A stretch of 28,846 bases of DNA from a virus, in IMG/VR virus record IMGVR_UViG_3300021170_000060, positions 1-28,846 of that record. The stretch is one strand, 5' to 3'. Shown here piece by piece: positions 1 to 8,816 of the stretch. Each line of letters starts with the position of its first letter. Position 1 is the stretch's first letter. The translations under genes were made by a program, and so were the position numbers. The notes beneath the pieces are model-generated. The model worked only from the letters and a program-made list of their open reading frames with translations, had not been told where the DNA came from and searched no databases.

Positions 1-347
1 GGAGGAGCTGTTGCAGGATCGGCTGGTGCACCACCGAGAAGCCAAGCTACGACAAACTCGATGATATACAACACAGCGATCACGAGGAGTAGCCCGATAG
101 CGAACTCCAGGATGGATTCTGGGCTAGCCCGCATTAGTCCAGCGCCACCTCCAACACCACCAAAGACCCCTAGACAGTAGATGATAAACGCCAAGACGGC
201 CGCACCTCCCACAGCAAACTTGGCAAACTTCTTGATCCAGGGGTCGAGCTTGATGTAAGGCGAGTCAAGGGCCATGAAGATCAGACCGACGACGATACAC
301 AGCCCGAAGATATTGACGATGAAAGAAGCAAAAGTTGCGAGATTCAT
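1..347 (-). CDS. Partial small membrane protein with three predicted transmembrane helices
   Basis: The ATG at 347 is preceded by a strong AAGGAG ribosome binding site, and the frame stays open to the window edge, so the C-terminus is missing. The visible 115 residues hold three hydrophobic segments, at about residues 5-26, 42-68 and 80-105, with a charged stretch (DSPYIKLDPWIKK) between the first two. It is the most distal visible gene of the lysis module, so a second holin or an accessory inner-membrane lysis protein is possible. I recognise no family and the position is the only functional hint. Read by hand because the frame has no stop inside the window. Confidence 0.7.
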   Translation of the reverse strand, partial: MNLATFASFIVNIFGLCIVVGLIFMALDSPYIKLDPWIKKFAKFAVGGAAVLAFIIYCLGVFGGVGGGAGLMRASPESILEFAIGLLLVIAVLYIIEFVVAWLLGGAPADPATAP

Positions 348-379
348 TGAAGTACTCCTTCGTTACCAAACCCTCAAAA

Positions 380-568
380 TCAATAGTCGCGTTCGTTCAA
401 TAGTACAATCTCATCTTCATTGACTGTTAACGTCAGCCCGTGATTCTCCAGCCTGATTACCCAAGTACCCTCACGTAGGCCAGGGCCTAGGATCGTACCC
501 GGCAACTTCTTTGTTCTGCTCCCGTGACGGAAAATATAATGTACCCGCTGGTTCGGTTTGAAGCTCAT
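380..568 (-). CDS. Small basic hypothetical protein (62 aa), SH3/KOW-like beta pattern
   Basis: A 62-residue protein starting MSFKPNQRVHYIF. The alternation of short beta-type stretches (VHYIF, GTILGPG, WVIRLEN, LTVNEDEIVLL) looks like a small SH3- or KOW-like barrel, as often found in phage nucleic-acid or complex-binding proteins; this is inference. It lies 20 bp after the stop of the coiled-coil membrane protein and 32 bp before the next gene, in the same operon. No signal peptide or membrane segment is present. The ribosome binding site is weak, a G-rich stretch only. Function unknown. Confidence 0.55.
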   Translation of the reverse strand: MSFKPNQRVHYIFRHGSRTKKLPGTILGPGLREGTWVIRLENHGLTLTVNEDEIVLLNERDY

Positions 569-588
569 TGCCCCGGCCCCACATTGAC

Positions 589-1359
589 TTAGTGTCCAAC
601 CCTCGAAAGCAACTCATAAAGGATTCCCGCCCCACCAATTGCTCCAAGTATAACAATCCAGAGGTCATTTGCACCCTGCTTATGCCCAACACCAACATCC
701 TTATTGGACATGAGACTCGCCACATTTGCACTAAGCTTTGCCATCTCCGTCGTCAAGGCAGGATCAGAGTAGCTACTCCGACCTTCACCCTTGTCAAGCC
801 GCGAGTTGATGGCTGTAATCTGCGCATCATAGTTACGCCGGACCTCAACCAGGATACCAGCTTGCTGCCTAATCAACTCGGAGAACCCAGCCTCCATCTT
901 GTCGCTGGCAGCCTTGTTGCTATCATTGGTTGCAATAGCTTGCTTCTCTTGAGCCTGCAAGGCAGCGGTAAGAGCTTTGTCATTCTGTGAAAACTGGTTG
1001 GCAACGCCAGTAAACTTCTCGGAGGTCTCACCGATCTCTTTCTCGATCTTACCATTCAGGTGGGCAACAGCGGTCTCAAGCTTCCCATCAATAATAGCAA
1101 TCTTTGTATTGATCATTTCGGATACAAGGTCTCTAAGTCCACCAACAGCACGATCGACCTGGGTTGGAACGCGAACCATATCCTCATGCTGGAGTTCGGT
1201 CGCCTTGTCGATACCCGAAAAGCGGGTTTGAATAGCTTCAAATTGTGTTTGCAACTCATTACGCAACGCAACAAGAGGGTCTCCTCTAGATACCTGCACC
1301 AAAGCAGTTGAAAGCTTATTAAGCAAGTCAGACGGGGTTTGAACTTCTCCATCCGCCAT
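589..1359 (-). CDS. Coiled-coil protein with C-terminal membrane anchor, lysis-module accessory (256 aa)
   Basis: The chosen start is ATG 1359, because GGAGG sits 5 nt upstream. A longer frame from GTG 1416 adds 19 Arg-rich residues and lacks such a site, although that GTG overlaps the holin stop. The body (residues ~15-205) is heptad-rich and mostly helical (LQTQFEAIQTRFSGIDK; LNGKIEKEIGETSEKF), which predicts a long coiled coil. One hydrophobic helix near the C-terminus (LWIVILGAIGGAGILYELL) is followed by a short basic tail, so it is probably anchored in the inner membrane. Similar tail-anchored coiled-coil proteins occur beside phage endolysin/holin genes, but their role is unclear. It could be a spanin-like or holin-regulating factor; I see no lipobox. 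Confidence 0.7.
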   Translation of the reverse strand: MADGEVQTPSDLLNKLSTALVQVSRGDPLVALRNELQTQFEAIQTRFSGIDKATELQHEDMVRVPTQVDRAVGGLRDLVSEMINTKIAIIDGKLETAVAHLNGKIEKEIGETSEKFTGVANQFSQNDKALTAALQAQEKQAIATNDSNKAASDKMEAGFSELIRQQAGILVEVRRNYDAQITAINSRLDKGEGRSSYSDPALTTEMAKLSANVASLMSNKDVGVGHKQGANDLWIVILGAIGGAGILYELLSRVGH

Positions 1360-1412
1360 GACACCCTCCGAATTATGGCGGGGGCGTTGAGCTCGCCTCC
1401 GCCCTGATTGCT

Positions 1413-2048
1413 TCACGGGGCTGAGACTGGCTCCGCGCCTGACGCAGTAACACCTTCAACACTACCTTCCACCGTTAACCCTGGAGCGGGAACAGGTTTT
1501 TTGACCACGGTTGGCGCAGGCTTAGTCACCCCACCAGCATAGTGCGCGGCGATAGCATCACTTGCTGCCTGTTGAATGATAGGCGTCAAAGCTGCTGTAA
1601 GCTGACTCAGATCGGTTGGGGGAGGAGCCGTGCCTGGCTTACCAGAAATGCGGGAGGCGATGAAGTCGATATTCGCGTCCGTGATATTTCCCGTCACATT
1701 AGATGGCAACTTGGAAATGACCAGATTGACAACCTTCTTCTCGTCCATCCCCATAGACTTGACTGCTCCTGGAACCATGTCCAGGACGTACTTGGCAGCC
1801 ATAGCCGTCACCCCGGAGGCGACCGGGACGGACATCGTGCCGTCCTTGGAGGCAGCATCAATCCTGTTGATGGCGTGGTTGACACCGTTCTCGGCTGCGT
1901 TCAAGAGTGTGTTACGCGTGTTCTCGTCCTTTATGTGTCCTTGCAACCAATAGCCAAGAATGCTGAGAAACGTCAGACCGATGATCTGAGCTAGAGCCTG
2001 TACGATAGGAGCAAAGTCAAGCAAGGTCGAACCAGACGTACCGATCAT
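1413..2048 (-). CDS. Putative holin, LLH-family-like (211 aa)
   Basis: One N-terminal transmembrane helix (about residues 10-34, ending ILGYWLQGHI) is followed by an amphipathic helical region with the Ala/Glu-rich pattern of LLH-type phage holins (LLNAAENGVNHAINRIDAA, then AAKYVLDMVPGAVKSMGMDEKKVVNLVISKL). The C-terminal 70 residues are Pro/Ala/Val-rich and look disordered. The ATG overlaps the endolysin stop as ATGA, implying translational coupling, and the pair forms the usual endolysin-holin unit. Holins of this class would form inner-membrane lesions that trigger lysis. The family call rests on topology and sequence pattern, so another single-pass membrane protein cannot be excluded. Confidence 0.65.
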   Translation of the reverse strand: MIGTSGSTLLDFAPIVQALAQIIGLTFLSILGYWLQGHIKDENTRNTLLNAAENGVNHAINRIDAASKDGTMSVPVASGVTAMAAKYVLDMVPGAVKSMGMDEKKVVNLVISKLPSNVTGNITDANIDFIASRISGKPGTAPPPTDLSQLTAALTPIIQQAASDAIAAHYAGGVTKPAPTVVKKPVPAPGLTVEGSVEGVTASGAEPVSAP

Positions 2049-2902
2049 GAGATTTTTCCTACTGTGAGAGCAGCTTCAAGGGCAGAGATGGTTTCTGGGC
2101 CGGCTATACCATCAACAGTTATGTTGGCACGGTCTTGGAAAGCCGTGATCGCTTGTTTGGTCATACGGCCGTAGGAACCATCAACTATAAGCGGTGGACG
2201 CGCAATCTGCAACGTGTTAAGCGCGGCTTGAATCCAGGCAGTAGACTTCTCGTCGCTATGGATACCACCAACGCCAGTCAATTGCGCGGGCGGAGCATCA
2301 TCGGCCGCAGGCACAACATCTTGCGCACGAGGAAGCTGGAGGGAGTTATCGAACTGCGCCATCTGCCATGCAACCGGGTAGCACCCAAGCTGGCTGTCCC
2401 AGGCAGAAGCATCCCAGACACTATCTCTAATGTACTTGCCTCCATCATAGATATTTGTACCAGCCCAATCGTAGCCAGATTGTTTACCATGGCTGAGCGG
2501 ACCAAAGCCGTTGTAGAGGAGCCACTCGTAAACCGCTCTCTCCCAGGACCAATCCGTTACTTGATTGAGACGGTCCAGAGTCAAAGCATCAATGGCCCCC
2601 ATAGCCCAAGCGTTAGGACCTGTGAAAGGTCCGCGTCCACGTGGAACATGAACTGAAGGATGATTTAGGTGGTCTCCATTGCCGAGGTAAGTCGAGAAGT
2701 CGGCATCGCTTTCACGTTCGTGTATTGCTGCAACAACAATAATAGGCACCCCCGTACCAGCCGAAACATGCGCATACTTATCCTTGAATGTGAGTAGGTG
2801 CTTTGCAACCGCTTCAATACGGGCCTGCCTAGCTTGCAATATTGTAGCACGGTTGAGTTGGGCCGCAATGGTAGGCTCAAGTTCTTTGTACGGATGTTGC
2901 AC
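2045..2902 (-). CDS. Endolysin: lysozyme-like glycosidase with C-terminal peptidoglycan-binding domain (285 aa)
   Basis: It cleaves cell-wall glycan at lysis. Residues ~25-200 form the catalytic part, with the motif AAIHERESDADFSTYLGNGD (residues 58-77). Glu64 in the H-x-R-E-S context is the likely catalytic acid of this phage lysozyme/transglycosylase-like family. Residues ~222-280 are a PG_binding_1 type repeat domain (VDGSYGRMTKQAITAFQ... VDGIAGPETISALE). There is no signal peptide, so export would depend on the neighbouring holin. The start is GTG 2902 with GGAG 5 nt upstream. The gene overlaps the holin by 4 nt. Confidence 0.88.
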   Translation of the reverse strand: MQHPYKELEPTIAAQLNRATILQARQARIEAVAKHLLTFKDKYAHVSAGTGVPIIVVAAIHERESDADFSTYLGNGDHLNHPSVHVPRGRGPFTGPNAWAMGAIDALTLDRLNQVTDWSWERAVYEWLLYNGFGPLSHGKQSGYDWAGTNIYDGGKYIRDSVWDASAWDSQLGCYPVAWQMAQFDNSLQLPRAQDVVPAADDAPPAQLTGVGGIHSDEKSTAWIQAALNTLQIARPPLIVDGSYGRMTKQAITAFQDRANITVDGIAGPETISALEAALTVGKIS

Positions 2903-2918
2903 GATAGCTCCAATCTCT

Positions 2919-5369
2919 CTATGGGGACGCTCTTCTCATTCTTCGGAGGTCTTCACGCAAGTTATCATTGTCAGCCTTGAGCTCTTTGATGGCCGCTGCC
3001 AGCACCGCCGTCAACTCTTGGTACCGAACACCCTGAAGTGCTCCTTCGGGGTCCCGCCCAACCATGCGCTCATCAACGGAGGCTACCTGGTGGGCACCGA
3101 GACCGAACTGCTCATATTGGCCACTGTCACCCCATCCTTGGCGGTAGCGGAACGCGAACGGCTTCAACTTCGAAACCATGTCGAGCGCATCAGCCGGGCG
3201 CAGGGGAGCGATGATGTTCTTAGCCTCCTCCAAGGAGGCTAGACAACCAACAGTAGTGTCGGCAGTGAACTTGCCTGTGCCTGTGGTCCAACACACTGTT
3301 CCAGTTGTAGCAGCTGATGACGTCGTGATGTTGGGTTCGAAGTACTGCCCATTGATCTGGAAGTCGCCAACACTGTTAGAGGTCAAGCATCCCAAGCACG
3401 CGCTTCCATTGGCATTTATGATGAGGCGTCCGGTATTGTTTGTTCCAAGCAGAAGCGGAGCATTGTTTATCTCGCCAACAATCAGCCCATTGGTGCCAAC
3501 GTCGATCAACTCTGCCCAATTACCAATGGTCTGGCCGAAGTGAACGGTCGTCCGGCCAGCAGAGTTGGCTTGGAACAGCAAGTCAACCGCAATCGTCGAG
3601 TTGACAACTTCCACTCCGCTTGCGCCAGTAGCCGGATTTGTATTGCCCTTGATCTCGATGAAGCTCCCGGCTGCCGTAGCTGCGCCTTGAAGATTAATAG
3701 CTCCGGTAGCGTTTCCAAGACCTCCCACTGCTAGTGCACCTGCACCACAATCCGCCGCCGTCCCAATCGCAACGCAGCCACTGTCAAGAATACGCATCCT
3801 CTCGGACTGCGTCCCGGTCTGGAAGGCTATGAAATCTGTTGTGCCTGTACCAGAAGTGCTCTCCAGGATCAAGGAGCTACCAGCTGCGGTACCACCAATA
3901 ACGAGCGGGGCGGTAATGTTGGTTATGAAGGTCGGCGTGGTCGAGAGCACGACGCTACCCGACCCGGTAGTACCATTTGATAGGTCACTCGCAGCCAGTT
4001 GGCCAACCGTGAAAGCGGCTCCAGCAGAGGTCTGCTTGACGACCTGGGAGGTCCCACCAGTCGCGCTGAAGTCAGTGGTCCCGTTCGGCAGTGTTATCGT
4101 CGAGTTGGCATTCACGTTCGCGGCAACTTGGATCTTCAAGGTACCTTGGGTTGCTCCGGCGAGGTCAACGATGCCTCCATGGACGCCGACCGACCCGAGG
4201 TTCAGCTGCCCGTTCCCTGTCAGGGACGCGAACGGAAAGCTCAGGATGTTCCCCGTCACCGTGACGTTTGGCAGGTTCGCGAAGTTCGCCACTGTCATCG
4301 CGAAGTTGTTGGCTATCACGTCGCCCCCCGTATCCAAGGGAGGCACCGTGCTGATCGCCGACCCGAGCAGGAGACCCTTCTTGAACGCCCCGCCCGTGCT
4401 GCCCGGTATCCCGTCGATGACGATCGCAGCGTCGAGTCCGCTCGCCTGACCTGTACCTAGATTGGTGATCTCGACGCCGTACCGCTGTGTTGCGGTGGCA
4501 CCAGAAGCGATTCCGGCCTCAACATTCAGCGGGGCTAAAGTACCCTGAGTGGCCCCGCTCGCGAGCTGCGCGATGATGTCCGCCCCCTCCAAGAACCCAC
4601 CCTGGCTCTGGTTGGAGAAGGCGTTCGCCACAAGCGCCAGTCTGTCTCCATTGGTGCTGGTCTGGTTATTGAGTATCTGGAAAAGTGCTCCTATTATGTT
4701 CGTGCCTGTTGCAGAGCCGTCAGACAAGGACAATTGGAAGCCCCGAGCAGAAGCGTTCAAGAGCCCATTAGTAGCACCGCCCGTGGTGGGTCCGATATCA
4801 TTCGTCACGGTTATCTGATTGTACGCAAACGGTCCCGTTGGCGTCCCGCTCGCTGGGCTTGACTGTGTGACGACGATGCCTTGGTTAGTACTCAAAGCCG
4901 TTGGGTTCACGGTAAGAGGGCCACCCGTGAGTGTGGCTACAGAACCTGCAGCCGTGGAGCACTGTACGCCCGATCCGGTTCCTACCTGAAAAGCACCCGC
5001 CCCTGTACATGAGGAGGCACCAGCAACCTCGATGGTGGTTCCATTGATCTGAGCGAATAGCCCTGCACTAGTCGTCCACATGTCACCATTATTAGGACTT
5101 GACGGTGCTGTACCAGGAGGGAGATTGAATCCGGAAGCACTTGAAATTGGAGCAGCAGTGATCAACGGACCTGTCATGACTCCGCCCGCTGCGTTCAGCG
5201 GAGAGAAGCCAAGAGCGTCTTGCTTGTTAGAAAAACAAGTGTTCCACTGTCCTGCGGTCAAGACCGCACCCGTCGCGATATAAGGACAGGAAGATTGAGC
5301 TTGTGCTACACCTATAAAACCGAATAAAGCAAATAGGACAATAGAGGCCTTGGCCATCAGCTTAGTCAT
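2919..5369 (-). CDS. Tail fibre protein with C-terminal S74 intramolecular chaperone and an apparent N-terminal signal peptide (816 aa)
   Basis: The C-terminus from about residue 705 matches the Peptidase_S74 chaperone that trimerises fibres and cuts itself off. Ser712 and Lys717 have the i/i+5 spacing of the known Ser-Lys dyad, followed by the family's L.P..F.Y and GLGAHQV stretches and a terminal coiled coil (ELKADNDNLREDLRR). The middle is Ser/Thr/Gly-rich beta repeat sequence, as expected for a fibre shaft. The first 24 residues (hydrophobic core SIVLFALFGFIGV, then AQA-Q) look like a Sec signal peptide with a signal peptidase I site, which is odd for a virion fibre. GAGG lies 6 nt before the ATG, so this start is well supported. 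It overlaps the upstream Gly-rich gene by 8 nt. Confidence 0.88.
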   Translation of the reverse strand: MTKLMAKASIVLFALFGFIGVAQAQSSCPYIATGAVLTAGQWNTCFSNKQDALGFSPLNAAGGVMTGPLITAAPISSASGFNLPPGTAPSSPNNGDMWTTSAGLFAQINGTTIEVAGASSCTGAGAFQVGTGSGVQCSTAAGSVATLTGGPLTVNPTALSTNQGIVVTQSSPASGTPTGPFAYNQITVTNDIGPTTGGATNGLLNASARGFQLSLSDGSATGTNIIGALFQILNNQTSTNGDRLALVANAFSNQSQGGFLEGADIIAQLASGATQGTLAPLNVEAGIASGATATQRYGVEITNLGTGQASGLDAAIVIDGIPGSTGGAFKKGLLLGSAISTVPPLDTGGDVIANNFAMTVANFANLPNVTVTGNILSFPFASLTGNGQLNLGSVGVHGGIVDLAGATQGTLKIQVAANVNANSTITLPNGTTDFSATGGTSQVVKQTSAGAAFTVGQLAASDLSNGTTGSGSVVLSTTPTFITNITAPLVIGGTAAGSSLILESTSGTGTTDFIAFQTGTQSERMRILDSGCVAIGTAADCGAGALAVGGLGNATGAINLQGAATAAGSFIEIKGNTNPATGASGVEVVNSTIAVDLLFQANSAGRTTVHFGQTIGNWAELIDVGTNGLIVGEINNAPLLLGTNNTGRLIINANGSACLGCLTSNSVGDFQINGQYFEPNITTSSAATTGTVCWTTGTGKFTADTTVGCLASLEEAKNIIAPLRPADALDMVSKLKPFAFRYRQGWGDSGQYEQFGLGAHQVASVDERMVGRDPEGALQGVRYQELTAVLAAAIKELKADNDNLREDLRRMRRASP

Positions 5370-6498
5370 AGAAGACCTCGATCAGAATGACGCCAGACCC
5401 ACCAATCCCAGGGCCGCTCGGAGTTCCCGCTAAGCCGCCTGTACCGACACCGTAGGAGTAGCTAGCAACCGGATTGTTGACTACAAACTCAACATATTCA
5501 CCGCAGCCACCACCACCGCTCGGTGCACTCGTCGTCCCAGTTGGAATCACACCCGCACCACCAGACCCCGTATTCCCAACACCGTTAACTCCAGAGGGAT
5601 TGCTCCCACTGGAGTTGTTCATGCCAGCGCCGCCGAATGGACCACCACCCCCGTTTCCGGCAGGAGAGCCAGTCTGAGACCCCTGAGCTCCCTCACCACC
5701 AGAACCACCAGGTAACCGCAGGATTCGTGTCCCAGTACCGTCAACGCCACCACTACCGCCAACACCTCCAGCACCAGCATTTGTTCCACTGTTTGGACTT
5801 CCACCATTACCGCCCAGCGTAGTCCAACTGCCAAAGCTGGTCGTACCTCCAGTACTACCACCAGTCTGGGCACCACTACCTACACCACCCCCACCGCCGC
5901 CCCCACCGATCATTCGTATCTTGAGACGCTTGGCCCCTGCTGGAGTATTGAATGTCCCCGAGCCAGAACCTAGTGTCGTATAGGTCGGGTATAGTCCATT
6001 TGAAATAGCAGTAGCTCGTCCCTGAGCATCAATTGTTACTTGAGGGCGGACATATGTCCCAGCTGTTACACCTAAAGCAAGAAGTAGGTACGTAATGCCT
6101 AGCCAATTAGCGCCACCTGTATCTGGATTGCTTAGATTGTTGTCAACCGTTGAGAACCAAAGTGCTCCCCCACCAACAGCAGCAGCAATAACTGCGCCCT
6201 TTGGGTAGCCTCCAATTGCTGTTGAGAAAGTCTGATCAAATCCAATAGGAGCGCCAGCTTGCTGCCACTGGTTCCATTGAGTTATTAGCTTCAATATCCC
6301 GTTGAAATCTTGCCCAAATGGCCCAACCCCTCCCGCAGCGGGAGGTAAGAATGTATTAGGCGGAAAGCCATCCGTGAGTGAGGCTGCTCCGTTTTGAATA
6401 CTGATCTGCGAAGCCTGTGGGACCGTACGAATGTACGGAGACCCTGCCGAGTTAGCGAAGGGAATGGGGAACTTGGCGGGTATCTGTGAGTCTTGCAT
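5362..6498 (-). CDS. Gly-rich tail fibre / receptor-binding adhesin (378 aa)
   Basis: Residues 1-155 are a virion-attachment part resembling phage tail-collar proteins (FPIPFANSAGSPYIRTVP; QWNQWQQAGAPIGFDQTF). From about residue 175 a Gly_rich-type domain begins (FNTPAGAKRLKIRMIGGGG), followed by some 150 residues of Gly/Ser/Thr repeats that end in a hydrophobic beta strand (GGSGVILIEVFYD). Gly-rich polyglycine-helix sandwiches are used for receptor binding in T-even gp38-type adhesins; the parallel here is inference from composition. It sits between a DUF2612 baseplate protein and the S74 fibre, the usual place for host-recognition genes. There is one Cys in the loop GGGGCGEYVEF. Confidence 0.82.
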   Translation of the reverse strand: MQDSQIPAKFPIPFANSAGSPYIRTVPQASQISIQNGAASLTDGFPPNTFLPPAAGGVGPFGQDFNGILKLITQWNQWQQAGAPIGFDQTFSTAIGGYPKGAVIAAAVGGGALWFSTVDNNLSNPDTGGANWLGITYLLLALGVTAGTYVRPQVTIDAQGRATAISNGLYPTYTTLGSGSGTFNTPAGAKRLKIRMIGGGGGGGGVGSGAQTGGSTGGTTSFGSWTTLGGNGGSPNSGTNAGAGGVGGSGGVDGTGTRILRLPGGSGGEGAQGSQTGSPAGNGGGGPFGGAGMNNSSGSNPSGVNGVGNTGSGGAGVIPTGTTSAPSGGGGCGEYVEFVVNNPVASYSYGVGTGGLAGTPSGPGIGGSGVILIEVFYD

Positions 6499-6500
6499 GA

Positions 6501-7175
6501 CTAGGCGTTGACCACCACAGTTGCAGAAACACCAACAGGCTTGGGTAGCACCCCAGATTGTTCGACAATGACAAGTTCGACTGGGGAAAGTTCAAACTTG
6601 AAGAAGTACTGCATTGTCATATTGTTTCCATCGACCACGTAAGCATTCCCCCGTCCTGGAAACAAGTTGATCAGCAACTGATTGATGCTCTTAGTCGAGC
6701 CATCGGATATGTTCGCCAAGGCTTTCGCAAAAATGAGAGTGCGAAATGCAGCATCAGAGAGATTAAATACATTCGTAGCCGGCACCCCAGAATAGAATGG
6801 AGCTTGATTAAACCCTGTAAAGGCTCCAGCCCCCGCTTCGTTAAAGCCGAAGTAAGTCAACGTTCCAGGGACGTTGACCTGGCGGATGACCCCAACAATG
6901 CGACCCCAGATATCCAGGCCGTAGCCTTGAGCAGAATCGACATTCCAGATCAGATCATAGAAAGAATCGAGATTTGCAGTCGGATCGATGTACTGGAAGA
7001 AGTTCGTGATTAGTTGGGTAAGGATCGGTGAATTTGCGTACTGACTAAGGATTGTTGTCCAGTAGTCAAAGCTCGGGATCGTCCCAATAGGACTTGACCC
7101 AATAACAAACTGCCCGATGGCGTTCTGTCCCGGCCCAGTGCCAGCAGGATACCTGGGATAGGGCGGTCCAGACAC
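6501..7175 (-). CDS. Baseplate/tail protein, DUF2612 family (tail protein I position) (224 aa)
   Basis: The centre contains the DUF2612 hallmark (NLDSFYDLIWNVDSAQGYGLDIWGRIVGV, residues ~69-97) followed by FGFNEAGAGAFTGFNQAPFYSG and a C-terminal ferredoxin-like portion (LINLFPGRGNAYVVDGNN). In myophages this gene follows baseplate J and links the wedge to the fibres, as gpI does in P2. The start is GTG 7175, one nucleotide after the baseplate J stop, so translation is coupled; no strong ribosome binding site is visible. Two base pairs separate it from the next gene. Confidence 0.8.
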   Translation of the reverse strand: MSGPPYPRYPAGTGPGQNAIGQFVIGSSPIGTIPSFDYWTTILSQYANSPILTQLITNFFQYIDPTANLDSFYDLIWNVDSAQGYGLDIWGRIVGVIRQVNVPGTLTYFGFNEAGAGAFTGFNQAPFYSGVPATNVFNLSDAAFRTLIFAKALANISDGSTKSINQLLINLFPGRGNAYVVDGNNMTMQYFFKFELSPVELVIVEQSGVLPKPVGVSATVVVNA

Positions 7176-7176
7176 T

Positions 7177-8802
7177 CTACGTCACCGTTACTGAAACATT
7201 AGCCGCATTGTAAACGGGCTCTTGGTTAATGTTAACAGCAACGAGAGTCAAGCTTGCAACAGCAGTCGTAAACAGCTGTCCAACCGTGACCGCGCCACTC
7301 ACGGTGGTTGCCTGACTTGTAACGTACACCCCCGTCCCGCCGACCGAGCCACTGGATTGGCTTAGAATGGTTGTTCCAATAGGAATACCAGCCCCAGCGA
7401 TTATATTTCCTGCCTGAATTATACCCGTCAGAGCCGTAACCGTCAGTAATGTACCAGACCCAGTTGCGGTACAAGTGCCTCCAACGGTCTGGGAGTTACT
7501 GACTGTGTAGGTACCTGAACCTCCGGCTCCAGTCCCCAGCGCGGTAATCTGCGTTCCGATAGAAATGTAGCCAGAGCCGTCCGAAAGTGTCTGTCCAACT
7601 CCAAGCGAACCTGATGTCAGAGAAGTTGCTGTTAAGGTAGTTCCAGAAATGCGTCCAATCGCAATTGCGGAAGCTGAATTGTTCGAACCCAGCTGGAGAG
7701 AGCGTATCTGCGCCCAAGAACCTAGCGCCTGGATGACACCGAGGTAGCGCGTAGCTAGAAGTACCGAACCAATCCGCGCTCGCGGTCCTCCGTCTGCTCC
7801 GGTAAAGGCTGTGGCTAACGCTACTTGTATCAACGATACTGCATTAGCGGGAACAAGCGGCCCTGTAACAATATTGACAGAAAACAGAATTGCCAGAGTA
7901 CTAGGTATCTGGAATGACACGGTATATGAAGGCAGAGGAGGACTGTACCCAGAGTTAGAATCAAAGACCGTAACCGTGGTGGTACCTGTGTAACCGCATC
8001 CTGGTGCCTTCTTGGACCAGATCGCCTGAGCTACAGCAGTTGCTGAACCTCCAACAGCAGCAACATAAAGCGAATTTGGGTTGAGGGTGACCCCTCCAAG
8101 AGTCAACGTGCCATTAGTCGAATTTTCAGTGACGTAGGCATCTAAGACACCCGTAACATTGAGCACAGCCCCTAGTACAGAAGGCAGAGACCCAATCGAA
8201 TTGAGAGCAACAGACTGCTGTCGTCGGGTCTCGAACTGAGCTCTGGTCTCGGTTGCTCGGCCAATAACGCCCGAAACAACTGTGACCGAATCCCACCCCG
8301 GAATGGCTTGGTAGATTGAAACTGCGTTAGTGCCGGGAACAACCGTAGGACCAGGAACTGTGCACGCAAAGGAAAGCGTTACTGTTCCACTAATCCCTAT
8401 CGCCCCGGAACCCGTACACGTATAGAGGTTATTGGCAGTGTCTACAATCGTTGCCCCAATAGGGATAGGAACGCCTTGGGCTCCAGTACATAAAATCTGA
8501 AGTGTGGTCGGTTGTGAAGGAAGCCGATACAGGAAATAGATACGAGCAATCGCATCCTGCATCCGCCCAGAAGCGAGTGCTGGGTCAACCTGGTTGGCAT
8601 AGTACGTGAAGAGGGAATCAACATTGCCAATGATAGATGCAAAACTGGTAGCGAGCTGCCCTTGGGGAGTCGTCAGACTCGGGTTGAGATTGCCTCCAAA
8701 GGCAAGATTGAGGTCGGCTTGAACACCCGCAAGGATAGCTGCTGAAGAAGGAGCAACGAATCCGTTGGAACTGAAGGTCGGCGACGGAACGGAGGTTGCC
8801 AT
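7177..8802 (-). CDS. Baseplate wedge protein J-like with two inserted Gly/Thr-rich beta modules (541 aa)
   Basis: Baseplate_J features are clear: N-terminal GVQADLNLAFGGNLNPSLTTPQGQLATS, the central Q-A-IPGWDSVTVVSGVIGRATETRAQFETRRQQSVA stretch (residues ~165-199), and ENSTNGTLTLGGVTLNPNSLYVAAVGG. It would form the wedge arms that move during sheath contraction. Near the C-terminus the fold is interrupted by two tandem 60-residue modules (about residues 387-446 and 449-508) of the type LTVTAL..G.L.VGQ...G.G...GT.I, described separately. The last 30 residues resume normal J-type sequence. GGAG lies 6 nt before ATG 8802. Confidence 0.88.
   Translation of the reverse strand: MATSVPSPTFSSNGFVAPSSAAILAGVQADLNLAFGGNLNPSLTTPQGQLATSFASIIGNVDSLFTYYANQVDPALASGRMQDAIARIYFLYRLPSQPTTLQILCTGAQGVPIPIGATIVDTANNLYTCTGSGAIGISGTVTLSFACTVPGPTVVPGTNAVSIYQAIPGWDSVTVVSGVIGRATETRAQFETRRQQSVALNSIGSLPSVLGAVLNVTGVLDAYVTENSTNGTLTLGGVTLNPNSLYVAAVGGSATAVAQAIWSKKAPGCGYTGTTTVTVFDSNSGYSPPLPSYTVSFQIPSTLAILFSVNIVTGPLVPANAVSLIQVALATAFTGADGGPRARIGSVLLATRYLGVIQALGSWAQIRSLQLGSNNSASAIAIGRISGTTLTATSLTSGSLGVGQTLSDGSGYISIGTQITALGTGAGGSGTYTVSNSQTVGGTCTATGSGTLLTVTALTGIIQAGNIIAGAGIPIGTTILSQSSGSVGGTGVYVTSQATTVSGAVTVGQLFTTAVASLTLVAVNINQEPVYNAANVSVTVT
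7279..7458 (-). repeat. Gly/Thr-rich beta module, second copy in baseplate J
   Basis: Encodes about residues 449-508 of the J-like protein: GTLLTVTALTGIIQAGNII, GIPIGTTILSQSSG, GGTGVYVTSQATTVSG. It shares the T-V-T-A-L start, the G-T-x-I centre and the G-T-G-x-Y end with the other copies. Confidence 0.72.
7465..7644 (-). repeat. Gly/Thr-rich beta module, first copy in baseplate J
   Basis: Encodes about residues 387-446 of the J-like protein: TTLTATSLTSGSLGVGQTL, GYISIGTQITALGTG, GGSGTYTVSNSQTV. It is followed with almost no linker by a second, more diverged copy, suggesting internal duplication. Confidence 0.78.
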
Positions 8803-8816
8803 CTAAGCTCCAATTT

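Noticed and set aside
568-990. Long plus-strand ORFs throughout the window, for example 140 aa here, 206 aa at 3829-4449 and 205 aa at 12098-12715
   Set aside because: Each lies opposite a well-supported minus-strand gene, has low-complexity or family-free sequence and no consistent ribosome binding site; they are antisense shadows.
1360-1416. N-terminal extension of the coiled-coil protein from GTG 1416
   Set aside because: The added 19 residues are Arg-rich and unlike the rest, and GGAGG precedes ATG 1359 at ideal spacing.
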